From NCBI GenBank assembly GCA_964561115.1, contig CAZLOE010000026.1, positions 1 to 19,171 of the forward strand: DNA of 19,171 nt. Direction: 5' to 3'. The DNA is from CAZBSE01 sp964561115 (GTDB lineage Bacteria > Actinomycetota > Humimicrobiia > Humimicrobiales > Humimicrobiaceae). Below the pieces are notes generated by a model. The model saw only the letters and a program-made list of their open reading frames with translations, was not told where the DNA came from and ran no database searches. The position numbers and the translations under genes are program-made. Positions 6,533 to 13,463 of this stretch are shown in pieces. Every line of letters starts with the position of its first letter. The first letter of the stretch is position 1.

Positions 6533-7270
6533 ATGAGAGCATTAATGGGCCAAATAGCACTGGAAATTAAGTTGTTTCTAAGAAGAAAAGACGAGCTTTT
6601 TTGGAATCTGGCTTTTCCCCTATTCTTCATGGTGCTATATGGCTTAATATACGGTGATACCATTTGGGGTGAGATCAAGGCTATTGACTATATGTTTCCA
6701 GGAATAATAGTAATGGCACTGATGGTCAATGGCATAATGGTCGCTGCCACTATATTTGTTGAAGAAAGAGGTAAGGGAATTTACCGCAGACTTTCCCTGA
6801 CACCACTGAAGAGACATACCATAATCGGCGCACAAATCATACAGCGTTATATGGTAACCCTTATACAGACTATTTTACTCCTGGCCATAGGTATTTTTGG
6901 CTTCAAGGTCAATATTACAGGTAACTATTTCTACTTCTGGTTATTGCTTACATTTGGCTCGCTATGCTTCTTAAGTATAGGATTTGCTCTTGCTACCCTC
7001 ATCAGAAGCACCAGAAGTGCTACACCTATTTGTTTGATCGTATTCTTTATGATGCTATTCCTGGGAGGCATTTTCTTCCCGCTTGATGTAATGCCTGATT
7101 TCATGTCAGTTATTGCAAAGTTTTTACCTTCAACTCATTTAAATGATGCCATAAGATTGGTTGTGATAGAGGGAGCCGGACTTGGCACAGCCTGGCTGGA
7201 TCTTCTAATAGTGGGTGCCTGGTTTTTAGTCAGTTTAGTAGTATCAATTAAATTTTTCAGGTGGGAATAA
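6533..7270 (+). CDS. ABC-2 type exporter, permease
   Basis: A 245-aa membrane protein with six hydrophobic segments and the typical ABC-2 features: an N-terminal cytoplasmic start, the EERGKGIYRRLSLTPLKR coupling segment (about residues 77-95) and the late GGIFFPLDVMPDFM and LPSTHLNDAIR motifs near the end. It forms the membrane channel for the ATPase encoded directly upstream; AAGGAG before the ATG supports the start. A 54-aa membrane protein gene follows after 14 bp. Confidence 0.92.
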   Translation: MRALMGQIALEIKLFLRRKDELFWNLAFPLFFMVLYGLIYGDTIWGEIKAIDYMFPGIIVMALMVNGIMVAATIFVEERGKGIYRRLSLTPLKRHTIIGAQIIQRYMVTLIQTILLLAIGIFGFKVNITGNYFYFWLLLTFGSLCFLSIGFALATLIRSTRSATPICLIVFFMMLFLGGIFFPLDVMPDFMSVIAKFLPSTHLNDAIRLVVIEGAGLGTAWLDLLIVGAWFLVSLVVSIKFFRWE

Positions 7271-7284
7271 CTTAAGGAGGGATT

Positions 7285-7449
7285 ATGGGGATATTATTAT
7301 TAATCGTAGGAATTATTTTATTTGTTGTGGGAATTTTGGGCCTATTCCGTCCAATCGGGTGGGCTTATGTGAAAACATGGCGTGCAATATTAGAAATAGT
7401 CACTGGATTTATAGTACTATTATTTGCTATCTTTAGCTTCTTTTACTAA
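7285..7449 (+). CDS. Small two-helix membrane protein at the end of the ABC operon
   Basis: A 54-aa protein starting MGILLLIVGIILFVVGILGL, with a second hydrophobic helix at the end (TGFIVLLFAIFSFFY) and a short loop containing RPIGWAYVKTWR. A perfect ribosome site AAGGAGG (7274-7280) sits four bases before the ATG, which makes translation very likely despite its size. It follows the permease by 14 bp and may be an accessory subunit of that exporter or an unrelated small membrane protein; no family assignment is possible. Confidence 0.75.
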   Translation: MGILLLIVGIILFVVGILGLFRPIGWAYVKTWRAILEIVTGFIVLLFAIFSFFY

Positions 7450-7474
7450 CAGAAATATCTATATCTCTTAGCAA

Positions 7475-8269
7475 TCAGTATAGGCTCTTACTTCTGATTT
7501 TCTGAATAATGATTCCAATGGTAATGACTGCAAGACCTATTATAGTTGTGATTATAACTGATTGCGCTGGCGTGTTTTTATCGCCCAATCTTTTAATCAA
7601 TATTCCTATAAATGCCCAATCAACAACCAGTGAGTAAAAGATATCATTTCTAATAAAAAGTACAGCTAATGTTATAAGAATTCCAACAGCAATTACCAAA
7701 ACAGTCCAGAACTGTTCGCTAAGCCCAAATCTATCCCAGCCCATTTTTACCAATAAGGCCGTTACATTAGCAATAGTAGCTATTGTTATCCAGCCCAGAT
7801 AGACACTAAAGGGAATATGTACAAAAACTTTTTCGGAATTACTTGAATCTGACTTACCTATTTTGAGCCGCAGGTAAATAACTATTAGAGATGCAAGAAG
7901 CATTATCATTATTATTAGAGATAACCAGACTATTTCATAATGCCATGCCAGTATCCAGCCGACATTTAAAATAGCAGAAATAAAGAATATTATTCCAATT
8001 CTTTCAAATAAACCTTTATCCTTTATTTTTTCTTTAAAGGCAGCAACCAGCTGATAAACAATAAAAAGGGCCAGCAGTATATAGATAATACCCCATATCG
8101 AAAAAGTAATACCTGCAGGAACAAATAAGTTCGGATATTTATCAGACAACTCTTCTGTTGTTTTATTATTTATAGGGAGTATGACAGCAAGTGAATTTAC
8201 AATGACTATGGCTAAAAATCCGATCAGGTTTAAAAACGAGAGTAATATTTTTGTAGGTTTCTTATTCAT
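7475..8269 (-). CDS. TspO/MBR-family (tryptophan-rich sensory) membrane protein, long form
   Basis: A 264-aa membrane protein with about eight hydrophobic segments. The N-terminal part, with LIGFLAIVIVNSLAVILP, then FVPAGITFSIWGIIYILLALFIVYQ, and later NVGWILAWHYEIVWLSL and YLGWITIATIANVTALL, is the TspO-related layout with conserved FSIWGIIY and W-rich helices. Classical TspO proteins are 150-190 aa with five helices, so this belongs to the longer related group. TspO binds porphyrins and is linked to light- and oxygen-dependent tetrapyrrole control; whether the long forms do so is not established. GGAGGT precedes the ATG on the minus strand. Convergent with the ABC operon. Confidence 0.82.
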   Translation of the reverse strand: MNKKPTKILLSFLNLIGFLAIVIVNSLAVILPINNKTTEELSDKYPNLFVPAGITFSIWGIIYILLALFIVYQLVAAFKEKIKDKGLFERIGIIFFISAILNVGWILAWHYEIVWLSLIIMIMLLASLIVIYLRLKIGKSDSSNSEKVFVHIPFSVYLGWITIATIANVTALLVKMGWDRFGLSEQFWTVLVIAVGILITLAVLFIRNDIFYSLVVDWAFIGILIKRLGDKNTPAQSVIITTIIGLAVITIGIIIQKIRSKSLY

Positions 8270-8353
8270 TTTACCTCCAGTATCATTTTGTTGATAAATA
8301 TAAAGAGGACATAATTTATTTATGAAGAAATTATAATACTTTTTTAAAATTTA

Positions 8354-8830
8354 CTATATATCGTTATTATTCTTTAGTTCCAGCAAGCGTCGATACTGCC
8401 AGGCCCTTTCTTTGGCTATGGCAGTATCAATATCAGGGGGATTGGTGGCTCTATGGATAGCCTGTAAGGCATAATTTGCAGCCCTGATAGAATGAGCTGA
8501 AACATGTACAGTTGCCACTGCTTGACCTGCAGCACGAGCCGCAGAGCGAGCTGCATTATTCTCTCCCACTTCACGAGCTGCAGCATGAGATGCAAGTGCA
8601 GTCCTGCGTATGTCAGCCATCTTAAGAACTCCTGTATTTATCCATGAATTAAGTGCCTCAATAGCCTTTCGAGGGCGATTGTCTTCCGGATATTTTTCCT
8701 CAAAGTATTGAATGACATGCTCGACACAATCATTAGCCCATATGGCTAATGCTTTGTGGGAAGTTTTTTTTACGAGCTCTACAATTGATTTGTCTTTGTG
8801 TGTGACTGAAAACTTGTATCTGTCTTTCAT
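8354..8830 (-). CDS. Putative immunity protein, Imm5-like family
   Basis: A 158-aa cytoplasmic, all-helical protein. Its middle (DIRRTALASHAAAREVGENN through AGQAVATVHVSAHSIRAANY) matches the alanine- and histidine-rich core of the family annotated as putative immunity proteins with an Imm5-like domain. The N-terminal region FSVTHKDKSIVELVKKTSHK, then LAIWANDCVEHVIQYFEEKYPEDNRPRKAIE, is equally typical. Members are predicted to neutralise polymorphic toxins, but many stand alone. No toxin gene is visible in this window, so the immunity role is only by family. A G-rich site, GGGGGATGAG, precedes the ATG. It lies 84 bp upstream of the TspO-like gene on the same strand and may be cotranscribed with it. 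Confidence 0.8.
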   Translation of the reverse strand: MKDRYKFSVTHKDKSIVELVKKTSHKALAIWANDCVEHVIQYFEEKYPEDNRPRKAIEALNSWINTGVLKMADIRRTALASHAAAREVGENNAARSAARAAGQAVATVHVSAHSIRAANYALQAIHRATNPPDIDTAIAKERAWQYRRLLELKNNNDI

Positions 8831-8954
8831 ATTCTCATCCCCCTAGTATGCTATATTAAACTGAATTTAAATCAAGAGTTTTAAAACCCAACAAAATAAA
8901 AACTTTTTCCGTTTATATATATAAGGATAAAAATATATTAAAAAGGAGCACACA

Positions 8955-9359
8955 ATGATTAAAAAAATTATTATAGGGATAATAATAGCAACTGTTCTTT
9001 CTCTCAGTGCTGTAGGATTTATTTATGCTTATCAGAAAGAGCAGTCTGGATTAAATACTGCTGTTTTAGCCGCAGATGATAAAAATGACAGTGCTGTTTC
9101 CAGTGCGGAAAATAAATATCAGTACAGCAATACTTACGGCAAAACTGAAAAAAATGGTAATTGCGAATCTGAAAACAACTGTTACTCATGGCAGCATAAA
9201 CACAATCTTATAAATGAAAACTGTGACGAGGATAATTGTTTCAAGTACAATTATAGATACCAAAACTCCAATGTTGAATGCGAAAGTTCTTTCTTCGATG
9301 ATCAGCCCCGAACCAGTGACAAGAACGAGTGTAAAAATATAAGAAATGACAAAAGGTAA
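8955..9359 (+). CDS. Small secreted cysteine- and asparagine-rich protein
   Basis: A 134-aa protein with a signal peptide (MIKKIIIGIIIATVLSLSAV to about residue 26) and a highly polar mature part rich in Asn, Glu, Lys and Tyr. Six cysteines fall in repeated short patterns: NCESENNC, NCDEDNC, then single EC steps. These could hold disulphides or metal. I do not recognise the family. AAAAAGGAGC precedes the ATG. The stop codon is directly followed by the start of the DUF4405 protein gene (TAA then ATG), so the two are coupled and the protein probably works with that membrane partner outside the cell. Confidence 0.72.
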   Translation: MIKKIIIGIIIATVLSLSAVGFIYAYQKEQSGLNTAVLAADDKNDSAVSSAENKYQYSNTYGKTEKNGNCESENNCYSWQHKHNLINENCDEDNCFKYNYRYQNSNVECESSFFDDQPRTSDKNECKNIRNDKR

Positions 9360-9671
9360 ATGAAAATGAGATTAAAAATAAAAACAAAAATCATAGTGGA
9401 CATCCTATTATTGATTTCAGGTCTACTGAGCACAATAACAGGAATAATACTCCTGTTGAGCCCATCCGGCCCAGGAACATATAGAGGACTAAAGACTGCT
9501 GAATCCATACTCGATCTTACCAGCAGAAGTTCACTAAAACTCTTACATGACTGGGGTTCGATCATATTGGTACTGCTAGTCATTATCCACATTATATTGA
9601 ACTGGTCTACTATAACCTGCTACATTAAAAATATGTTCAGGGCAGTAAGGAACCGAAGTTGTGAAAATTAA
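9360..9671 (+). CDS. DUF4405-type small membrane protein
   Basis: A 103-aa protein with two transmembrane helices (about residues 11-34 and 66-88). LLHDWGSIILVLLVIIHIIL carries His63 and His77, spaced as in DUF4405 proteins, which resemble cytochrome-b-like helices and may bind haem. The loop has GPGTYRG. Start ATG at 9360 follows the previous stop with no gap; a second Met two codons on is possible. A 71-bp gap separates it from the sigma-factor gene. Haem binding is inference. Confidence 0.75.
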   Translation: MKMRLKIKTKIIVDILLLISGLLSTITGIILLLSPSGPGTYRGLKTAESILDLTSRSSLKLLHDWGSIILVLLVIIHIILNWSTITCYIKNMFRAVRNRSCEN

Positions 9672-9742
9672 AATAGAATTAGTATATAATTAATGTTTAC
9701 AGACCTTTACAGGATATTTAATAATACATCGGTAAGCATTAA

Positions 9743-10306
9743 ATGGTAAACATTAATCTTTATTTTAAAAACTTTAAAAAGAGCGGCGATGATATATGGT
9801 TTGAAAAAATTTATATCAAATTCTTACCCAGAATATACAGATTCTTCTACTTAAAATTATTTGATAAACAGCTATCGGAAGACCTGGCTAGTGAAGTGTT
9901 CATAAGGGTGTATAAAAATTTACGGAAAATTAACTTAAATGCAAAGACTTTCCAGGTATGGATTTATAGAATTGCATCTAATTTACTAATAGACCATTAT
10001 AGAAAAAAAACCGGGTACGGAAAAGAAGAACCTTTTGAAGAAAAAGCTGGTGATCTGATTGAAAACGATATGTTTATAAAGAATAGTCCTGTATTAAAAA
10101 AAGAACTGGGTTTTGAAAATTTTAAAATTATAGATGCTATTGGCAAACTGACAAAACTGCAGAAAGATATCATCATCCTGAAATTTGTAGAAGATTTCGA
10201 TTTCGAGACAATAGCAAGAATTTTCGGTAAAAAACAATCCACAATAAGAGGGATACTATTCAGGGCCATGACAAAATTAAAAAATGAGGTTAAAAACAAT
10301 AAATAA
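9743..10306 (+). CDS. ECF-type RNA polymerase sigma factor
   Basis: A 187-aa sigma-70 family protein lacking regions 1 and 3. Region 2 spans about residues 28-86, with DKQLSEDLASEVFIRVYKNL and FQVWIYRIASNLLIDHYRKK as the core- and -10-binding helices. Region 4, at about 137-180, is LTKLQKDIIILKFVEDFDFE followed by TIARIFGKKQSTIRGILFRA, a helix-turn-helix for the -35 element. It directs polymerase to a stress or envelope regulon. The next gene, 5 bp downstream, encodes a membrane protein that is the likely anti-sigma partner. Confidence 0.93.
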   Translation: MVNINLYFKNFKKSGDDIWFEKIYIKFLPRIYRFFYLKLFDKQLSEDLASEVFIRVYKNLRKINLNAKTFQVWIYRIASNLLIDHYRKKTGYGKEEPFEEKAGDLIENDMFIKNSPVLKKELGFENFKIIDAIGKLTKLQKDIIILKFVEDFDFETIARIFGKKQSTIRGILFRAMTKLKNEVKNNK

Positions 10307-10311
10307 TAAAT

Positions 10312-11097
10312 ATGGATGGAAAAACTAAAAAAATATTTAACAGGTGCTTAAATCTTATAAACCGGGGTTACAGTATACAATACTGCCTTAAAAAATATAG
10401 CAGATACAAAGATACACTGGAAGAATATTTTGAGACAATAAAATACCTGAAAGATTTAAAGAATATAAGGCCGAGAGATATTAACAGCAAGAGCAGTCTT
10501 GATAGAATTTATAAGTCCGCTAAAAATAGTACCGAACTGGACAAAGATATAAGCAAAAGCAAAACTGCTGCTCCTTATTCTAGTAGGAGAATTTCTCTTC
10601 TAAAGCCTGCTGTCGTATTTACAACGGTTTTATTAGTTTTAATTTTCTCTTTTGCGGGAACAGTTTATGCCTCCCAGGACAGCTTGCCGGGAGAAAATCT
10701 TTATGTAGTCAAAAGGGCTGCAGAGAATATGCAGCTGTTTTTCTACCCTGAATCAAAAAAAGGGCAGCTTCATTTCAAACTATTGAACAACAGAATATAT
10801 GAAGCTGATAGATTAATAAAAACCGGCCAGGACGGCAATATGGAACTGATTAAAGGACTTCTGCTTGAAATCGATGAAGAATATAGCCAATGTAAGAAAT
10901 ATAATTTTTTTAAAGCTGTAGATGAAGAAGAAACAATTACCGCAATCAATAAAATAAAGAATAGATATCGCAATAAATATAGACAGTATAATCAGGATTC
11001 AGAAGAATCCAATAGATACAATAATAATACCGGGGCAAATGTTTTTCAGTATATTGTTATTGATATGAATCCTCTATATATCATCTCTGATATATAG
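10312..11097 (+). CDS. DUF5667-domain membrane protein, probable anti-sigma factor
   Basis: A 261-aa single-pass protein. The cytoplasmic N-terminus (MDGKTKKIFNRCLNLINRGY and following CLKKYSRYKDTLEEYFE) resembles the short helical domain that precedes DUF5667. One transmembrane helix spans about residues 98-119. The outer part begins ASQDSLPGENLYVVKRAAEN, then LFFYPESKKGQLHFKLLNNR, the defining DUF5667 pattern (residues ~121-200), followed by a Tyr/Asn-rich tail. Placement directly after an ECF sigma gene makes it the likely membrane regulator of that sigma factor (inference). Its last 52 bp overlap a convergent gene on the minus strand. Confidence 0.85.
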   Translation: MDGKTKKIFNRCLNLINRGYSIQYCLKKYSRYKDTLEEYFETIKYLKDLKNIRPRDINSKSSLDRIYKSAKNSTELDKDISKSKTAAPYSSRRISLLKPAVVFTTVLLVLIFSFAGTVYASQDSLPGENLYVVKRAAENMQLFFYPESKKGQLHFKLLNNRIYEADRLIKTGQDGNMELIKGLLLEIDEEYSQCKKYNFFKAVDEEETITAINKIKNRYRNKYRQYNQDSEESNRYNNNTGANVFQYIVIDMNPLYIISDI

Positions 11098-11459
11098 CCA
11101 AATATAAGCCAGAAAGGTAAATAAAGAAGGTTGACCACTCCCTTTATAGTCCATCTTCCTTTATATTCCCAGGGGCACTTTTTAATGATAAGTTTTAGTA
11201 GATAACCGTAAGATAATTCTCCAGCAAATATCACTGCAAGGTAAATAAATCCTCTTAATATAAAAGGAATGACTTCAATCAAGTTGTATAAGGGTCCTAT
11301 GACCAATCCCCAAATACCATAAAGCGGAAACATCCATAAATATGATCTACCCTTAAGAGAAATATCCTTATTTCTTACATAATCATGTATAGAGGAGAAT
11401 ATTACTTCAATTCCCACTCCAAAAAAACTGAAAATTAAAAATAAGATCAGATATTCCAT
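11046..11459 (-). CDS. CmpB-like putative ABC transporter permease / membrane protein
   Basis: A 137-aa protein with about four hydrophobic segments. The pattern SFFGVGIEVIFSSI, then LKGRSYLWMFPLYGIWGLVI and later CPWEYKGRWTIKGVVNLLYL, resembles the family annotated as CmpB-type putative ABC transporter permeases, whose function is unproved. No ATPase gene is adjacent on this strand. The 3' end overlaps the DUF5667 gene by 52 bp in antisense. The start ATG at 11459 has no strong ribosome site. A potassium-channel remnant lies just upstream on the same strand. Confidence 0.65.
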   Translation of the reverse strand: MEYLILFLIFSFFGVGIEVIFSSIHDYVRNKDISLKGRSYLWMFPLYGIWGLVIGPLYNLIEVIPFILRGFIYLAVIFAGELSYGYLLKLIIKKCPWEYKGRWTIKGVVNLLYLPFWLIFGYISEMIYRGFISITIY

Positions 11460-11475
11460 AACTAAATATTAGCAC

Positions 11476-11625
11476 TTATTTAAAATAACAACAGAATTTT
11501 AGAAGCTTAAAAATCCTTAACAGTCTTATGGCTAATAAATCTATCAAAGCCATTGGAGTAAACATATGCTTTATCCGGCCTTTTAATGAACCCTTATATT
11601 TTTTATTCTTGAATACATCTTTTAT
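11476..11625 (-). pseudogene. Remnant of a voltage-gated-type potassium channel, internally deleted
   Basis: The minus strand reads a 49-residue open stretch containing KGSLKGRIKHMFTPMALIDL then LAIRLLRIFKLLKFCCYFK and a stop. FTPMALIDLLAI is the characteristic S2-S3 region of bacterial six-helix K+ channels, and RLLRIFKLLK looks like the charged S4 helix. In intact channels a loop and the rest of S3 (about LPFYL and onward) separate these two blocks; here they are fused in frame. No S1, pore helix or selectivity filter (TVGYG) is present, and there is no start codon with ribosome site. It is a degraded gene, not a functional channel. The reading frame stays open for some codons upstream but loses similarity. 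Confidence 0.7.
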
Positions 11626-11697
11626 AAATATAAATTTGCAGAAAAAAGATTTTACTTTAAAATTGTTCTTATATTTTAAGAAAGAGAGGTTATATAA

Positions 11698-12186
11698 ATG
11701 AAGATATTGATTGCTTATGCTACAAGGTTTGGGACTACGGAAAAATGCGCCGGCATGCTTGCAGAGATATTAAAGAAAAAAAATCTTGAAGTTGAGCTGG
11801 TAGACCTTAAAAAGAACAAAAAGGTAAAACCGGAAAATTACGATCTGGTAGTATTGGGGGGATCTTTTATTGCTTTCAGAATGAATTCTTTTGTAAGGAA
11901 GTTTGTAAAAAGGAACTTAAATGCACTTTTAAATACCAAGACAGGTATCTTTATGTGCGGCGCTGATGAGGACTGGGAAAATGAGATAAAAAGGGGATTT
12001 CCCCAGGAGCTTCTTGATAAAGCAGTAACCAAAGGTTACTTTGGCTATGAGATGATTTGGGATAAGATGAATCCAATGGTCAGAAGCATGATGCAAAAGG
12101 CTTCCAAAACTACAGAAAATATATCAAAGATAAATACTGAAAACATAAAAAAGTTCGCAGAAGAAATAATAAAAGTTTTAGATTAA
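11698..12186 (+). CDS. Flavodoxin-fold protein, HemG-like
   Basis: A 162-aa cytoplasmic protein beginning MKILIAYATRFGTTEKCAGM, in which ATRFGTTE is the FMN phosphate-binding loop. The next strands, YDLVVLGGSFIAFRMNSFVR and KTGIFMCGADED, are as in the flavodoxin-domain / menaquinone-dependent protoporphyrinogen oxidase (HemG) family of this length. It would carry out FMN-linked electron transfer; oxidation of protoporphyrinogen is possible but not proven, because no haem genes are nearby. AGAGAGGT lies about 10 bases before the ATG. Monocistronic, followed after 42 bp by repeat copy D. Confidence 0.85.
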   Translation: MKILIAYATRFGTTEKCAGMLAEILKKKNLEVELVDLKKNKKVKPENYDLVVLGGSFIAFRMNSFVRKFVKRNLNALLNTKTGIFMCGADEDWENEIKRGFPQELLDKAVTKGYFGYEMIWDKMNPMVRSMMQKASKTTENISKINTENIKKFAEEIIKVLD

Positions 12187-12227
12187 ATTATTGTAAGATC
12201 CCTCAGATCAATTAACTCTTCGAAAAA

Positions 12228-12260
12228 TTGGCTCGAAATTTTGTAACCCGGGCCGGCTAA
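12228..12260 (+). repeat. Dispersed palindromic repeat, copy D (structure-preserving variant)
   Basis: This copy begins TTGGCTCGAAATTTTGTAAC and ends CCGGGCCGGCTAA. Compared with copy B it has changes in both terminal arms: TGGTT has become TGGCT and AGCCA has become GGCTA. The arms still pair at all five positions (T-A, G-T, G-C, C-G, T-G), with T-A added outside. It lies 42 bp after the flavodoxin-like gene. Confidence 0.78.
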
Positions 12261-12313
12261 AAAACTAAGCTATAATTTTAATACTCAAAAAATATATTGA
12301 AGGAGATTAAAAA

Positions 12314-12799
12314 ATGAATAAACAAGGAATACTGCCTACTCTAATCAGTGTTATTATTTTATCCATAATTATTATAAGTGCTTTATGGTTTATCTTAGAA
12401 AGAACCAGAGTTATAGGTCCGACACTCATAACCTTGGGATTAATCGCCTGGATACCCATAAGAATATCAGGAAGAACTATAAAGTCAGCAGGTGCAGATA
12501 TTATTTTTGGAATAGTAGATACCGGATTATTAGGCGCAGCTGCCTTAATTGGTGCAAGATATGGAGGAATACTCGGAGCTATTGTAGGAGGCGCAGTAGG
12601 AGACGCTATAACAGATGGATTTGCCGGTATTTTTGAAGGTAAAGCATCTGAATTTCTAAGGAAGCACGGAATTGACGAGGCAAGAACTCCTATGAGTGCT
12701 TCCATGGGAAAGCTAAGTGGCTGCCTTATTGGTGTTGGTATAACACTGACAATAGCCTGGAGTATCTTAAATTTAAATATTGATATATTATCCGGTTAA
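12314..12799 (+). CDS. Membrane protein with glycine-zipper-like helices
   Basis: A 161-aa protein with four to five hydrophobic segments. The central part, LLGAAALIGARYGGILGAIV and GGAVGDAITDGFAGIFEG, is a glycine-rich paired helix of the kind that packs tightly in membranes. A C-terminal transmembrane segment (GCLIGVGITLTIAWSILNL) follows. I recognise no defined family. AAGGAG precedes the ATG. It is convergent with the next gene, and the two stop codons share the palindrome TTAA at 12796-12799. Confidence 0.72.
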   Translation: MNKQGILPTLISVIILSIIIISALWFILERTRVIGPTLITLGLIAWIPIRISGRTIKSAGADIIFGIVDTGLLGAAALIGARYGGILGAIVGGAVGDAITDGFAGIFEGKASEFLRKHGIDEARTPMSASMGKLSGCLIGVGITLTIAWSILNLNIDILSG

Positions 12800-13239
12800 G
12801 AATTAATAATTCTTTTCTTTGCAATTAAAACAATAATACCAATTGAACCAGCAAGTAATACTACCGGGCATAAATATTGTGCAAGTATGAAGAAGATCCA
12901 TTCAGCCATAGCACCGGCTATACCCGGATAGTAACCTTCTCCAGGTGCAGGTTGTATGGCACACAAAGCCATAATTACTGCTGAAGACCCTACAAGAATA
13001 AGCAATGCTTTTAATATCTTTCTAAAATGAGCTTTTACAGCCCGTATAATAAGTACTACTCCTAAAATAAATGATAAAAATATCAAAGGCAGAGCAATAA
13101 AATTCCAGAGTAAATAATTGAAATCCTGGCCCTGCAGGCTCTGCAGACTTATTATAATAATTGTTGGAACAAATGCTGCAAATATTATCCAGAATATTAC
13201 AAGAGTTGATGTATAATTTTTATTTTTCTTATCCTGCAT
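12796..13239 (-). CDS. Four-helix membrane protein, unknown function
   Basis: A 147-aa protein with about four transmembrane segments (near residues 11-31, 44-66, 74-92, 112-138) and a conserved-looking loop, CAIQPAPGEGYYPGIAGAMA. No family recognised. No Shine-Dalgarno is visible; the start lies 17 bp after the stop of the deleted mscL gene, so translation may depend on readthrough from upstream. Its stop overlaps that of the converging gene. Confidence 0.65.
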   Translation of the reverse strand: MQDKKNKNYTSTLVIFWIIFAAFVPTIIIISLQSLQGQDFNYLLWNFIALPLIFLSFILGVVLIIRAVKAHFRKILKALLILVGSSAVIMALCAIQPAPGEGYYPGIAGAMAEWIFFILAQYLCPVVLLAGSIGIIVLIAKKRIINS

Positions 13240-13256
13240 TTACATCAATTATATTA

Positions 13257-13412
13257 TTACCTTAACTCAGATGTACAATTTGGACAGCGGGTAGCTTTGA
13301 TATCAATTACTGATGAATTTATAATAGCATCAAAAGCTATGCCAATAATTATACCTACAGCTATACTAATTGCATTGCCCCTCATTATAAATTCTTTAAA
13401 ATCTTTTATCAT
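13257..13412 (-). pseudogene. mscL: mscL with a large in-frame internal deletion
   Basis: The 51-residue frame starts MIKDFKEFIMRGNAISIAVG and continues IIIGIAFDAIINSSV, the N-terminal helix and first transmembrane helix of the large-conductance mechanosensitive channel. It then jumps directly to IDIKATRCPNCTSELR, which matches the C-terminal tail IKATRCPHCTSEL found in some MscL proteins. The second transmembrane helix, the periplasmic loop and the first CxxC of the tail are absent; intact MscL is about 130-150 aa. The start codon and a perfect AAGGAGG site (13421-13427) remain, so a short peptide could still be made, but it cannot form a normal channel. Confidence 0.82.
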
Positions 13413-13463
13413 TCAATCAACCCTCCTTAATCAAAATATTTTAAAAAAAATCATAAAGAATTA

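Noticed and set aside
11528..11700. Plus-strand frame of 56 aa running into the flavodoxin-like gene start
   Set aside because: No ribosome site precedes its ATG, and the opposite strand carries a recognisable channel remnant over most of it.
1..12260. The ~30-bp palindromic repeats as a CRISPR array
   Set aside because: The copies are 1 to 7.5 kb apart with full genes between them and no cas genes; there are no regularly sized spacers.
12385..12636. Arg/Tyr/Asn-rich 83-aa frame inside the glycine-zipper membrane protein gene
   Set aside because: It is an out-of-frame reading of the membrane-protein gene, with biased composition and no ribosome site.
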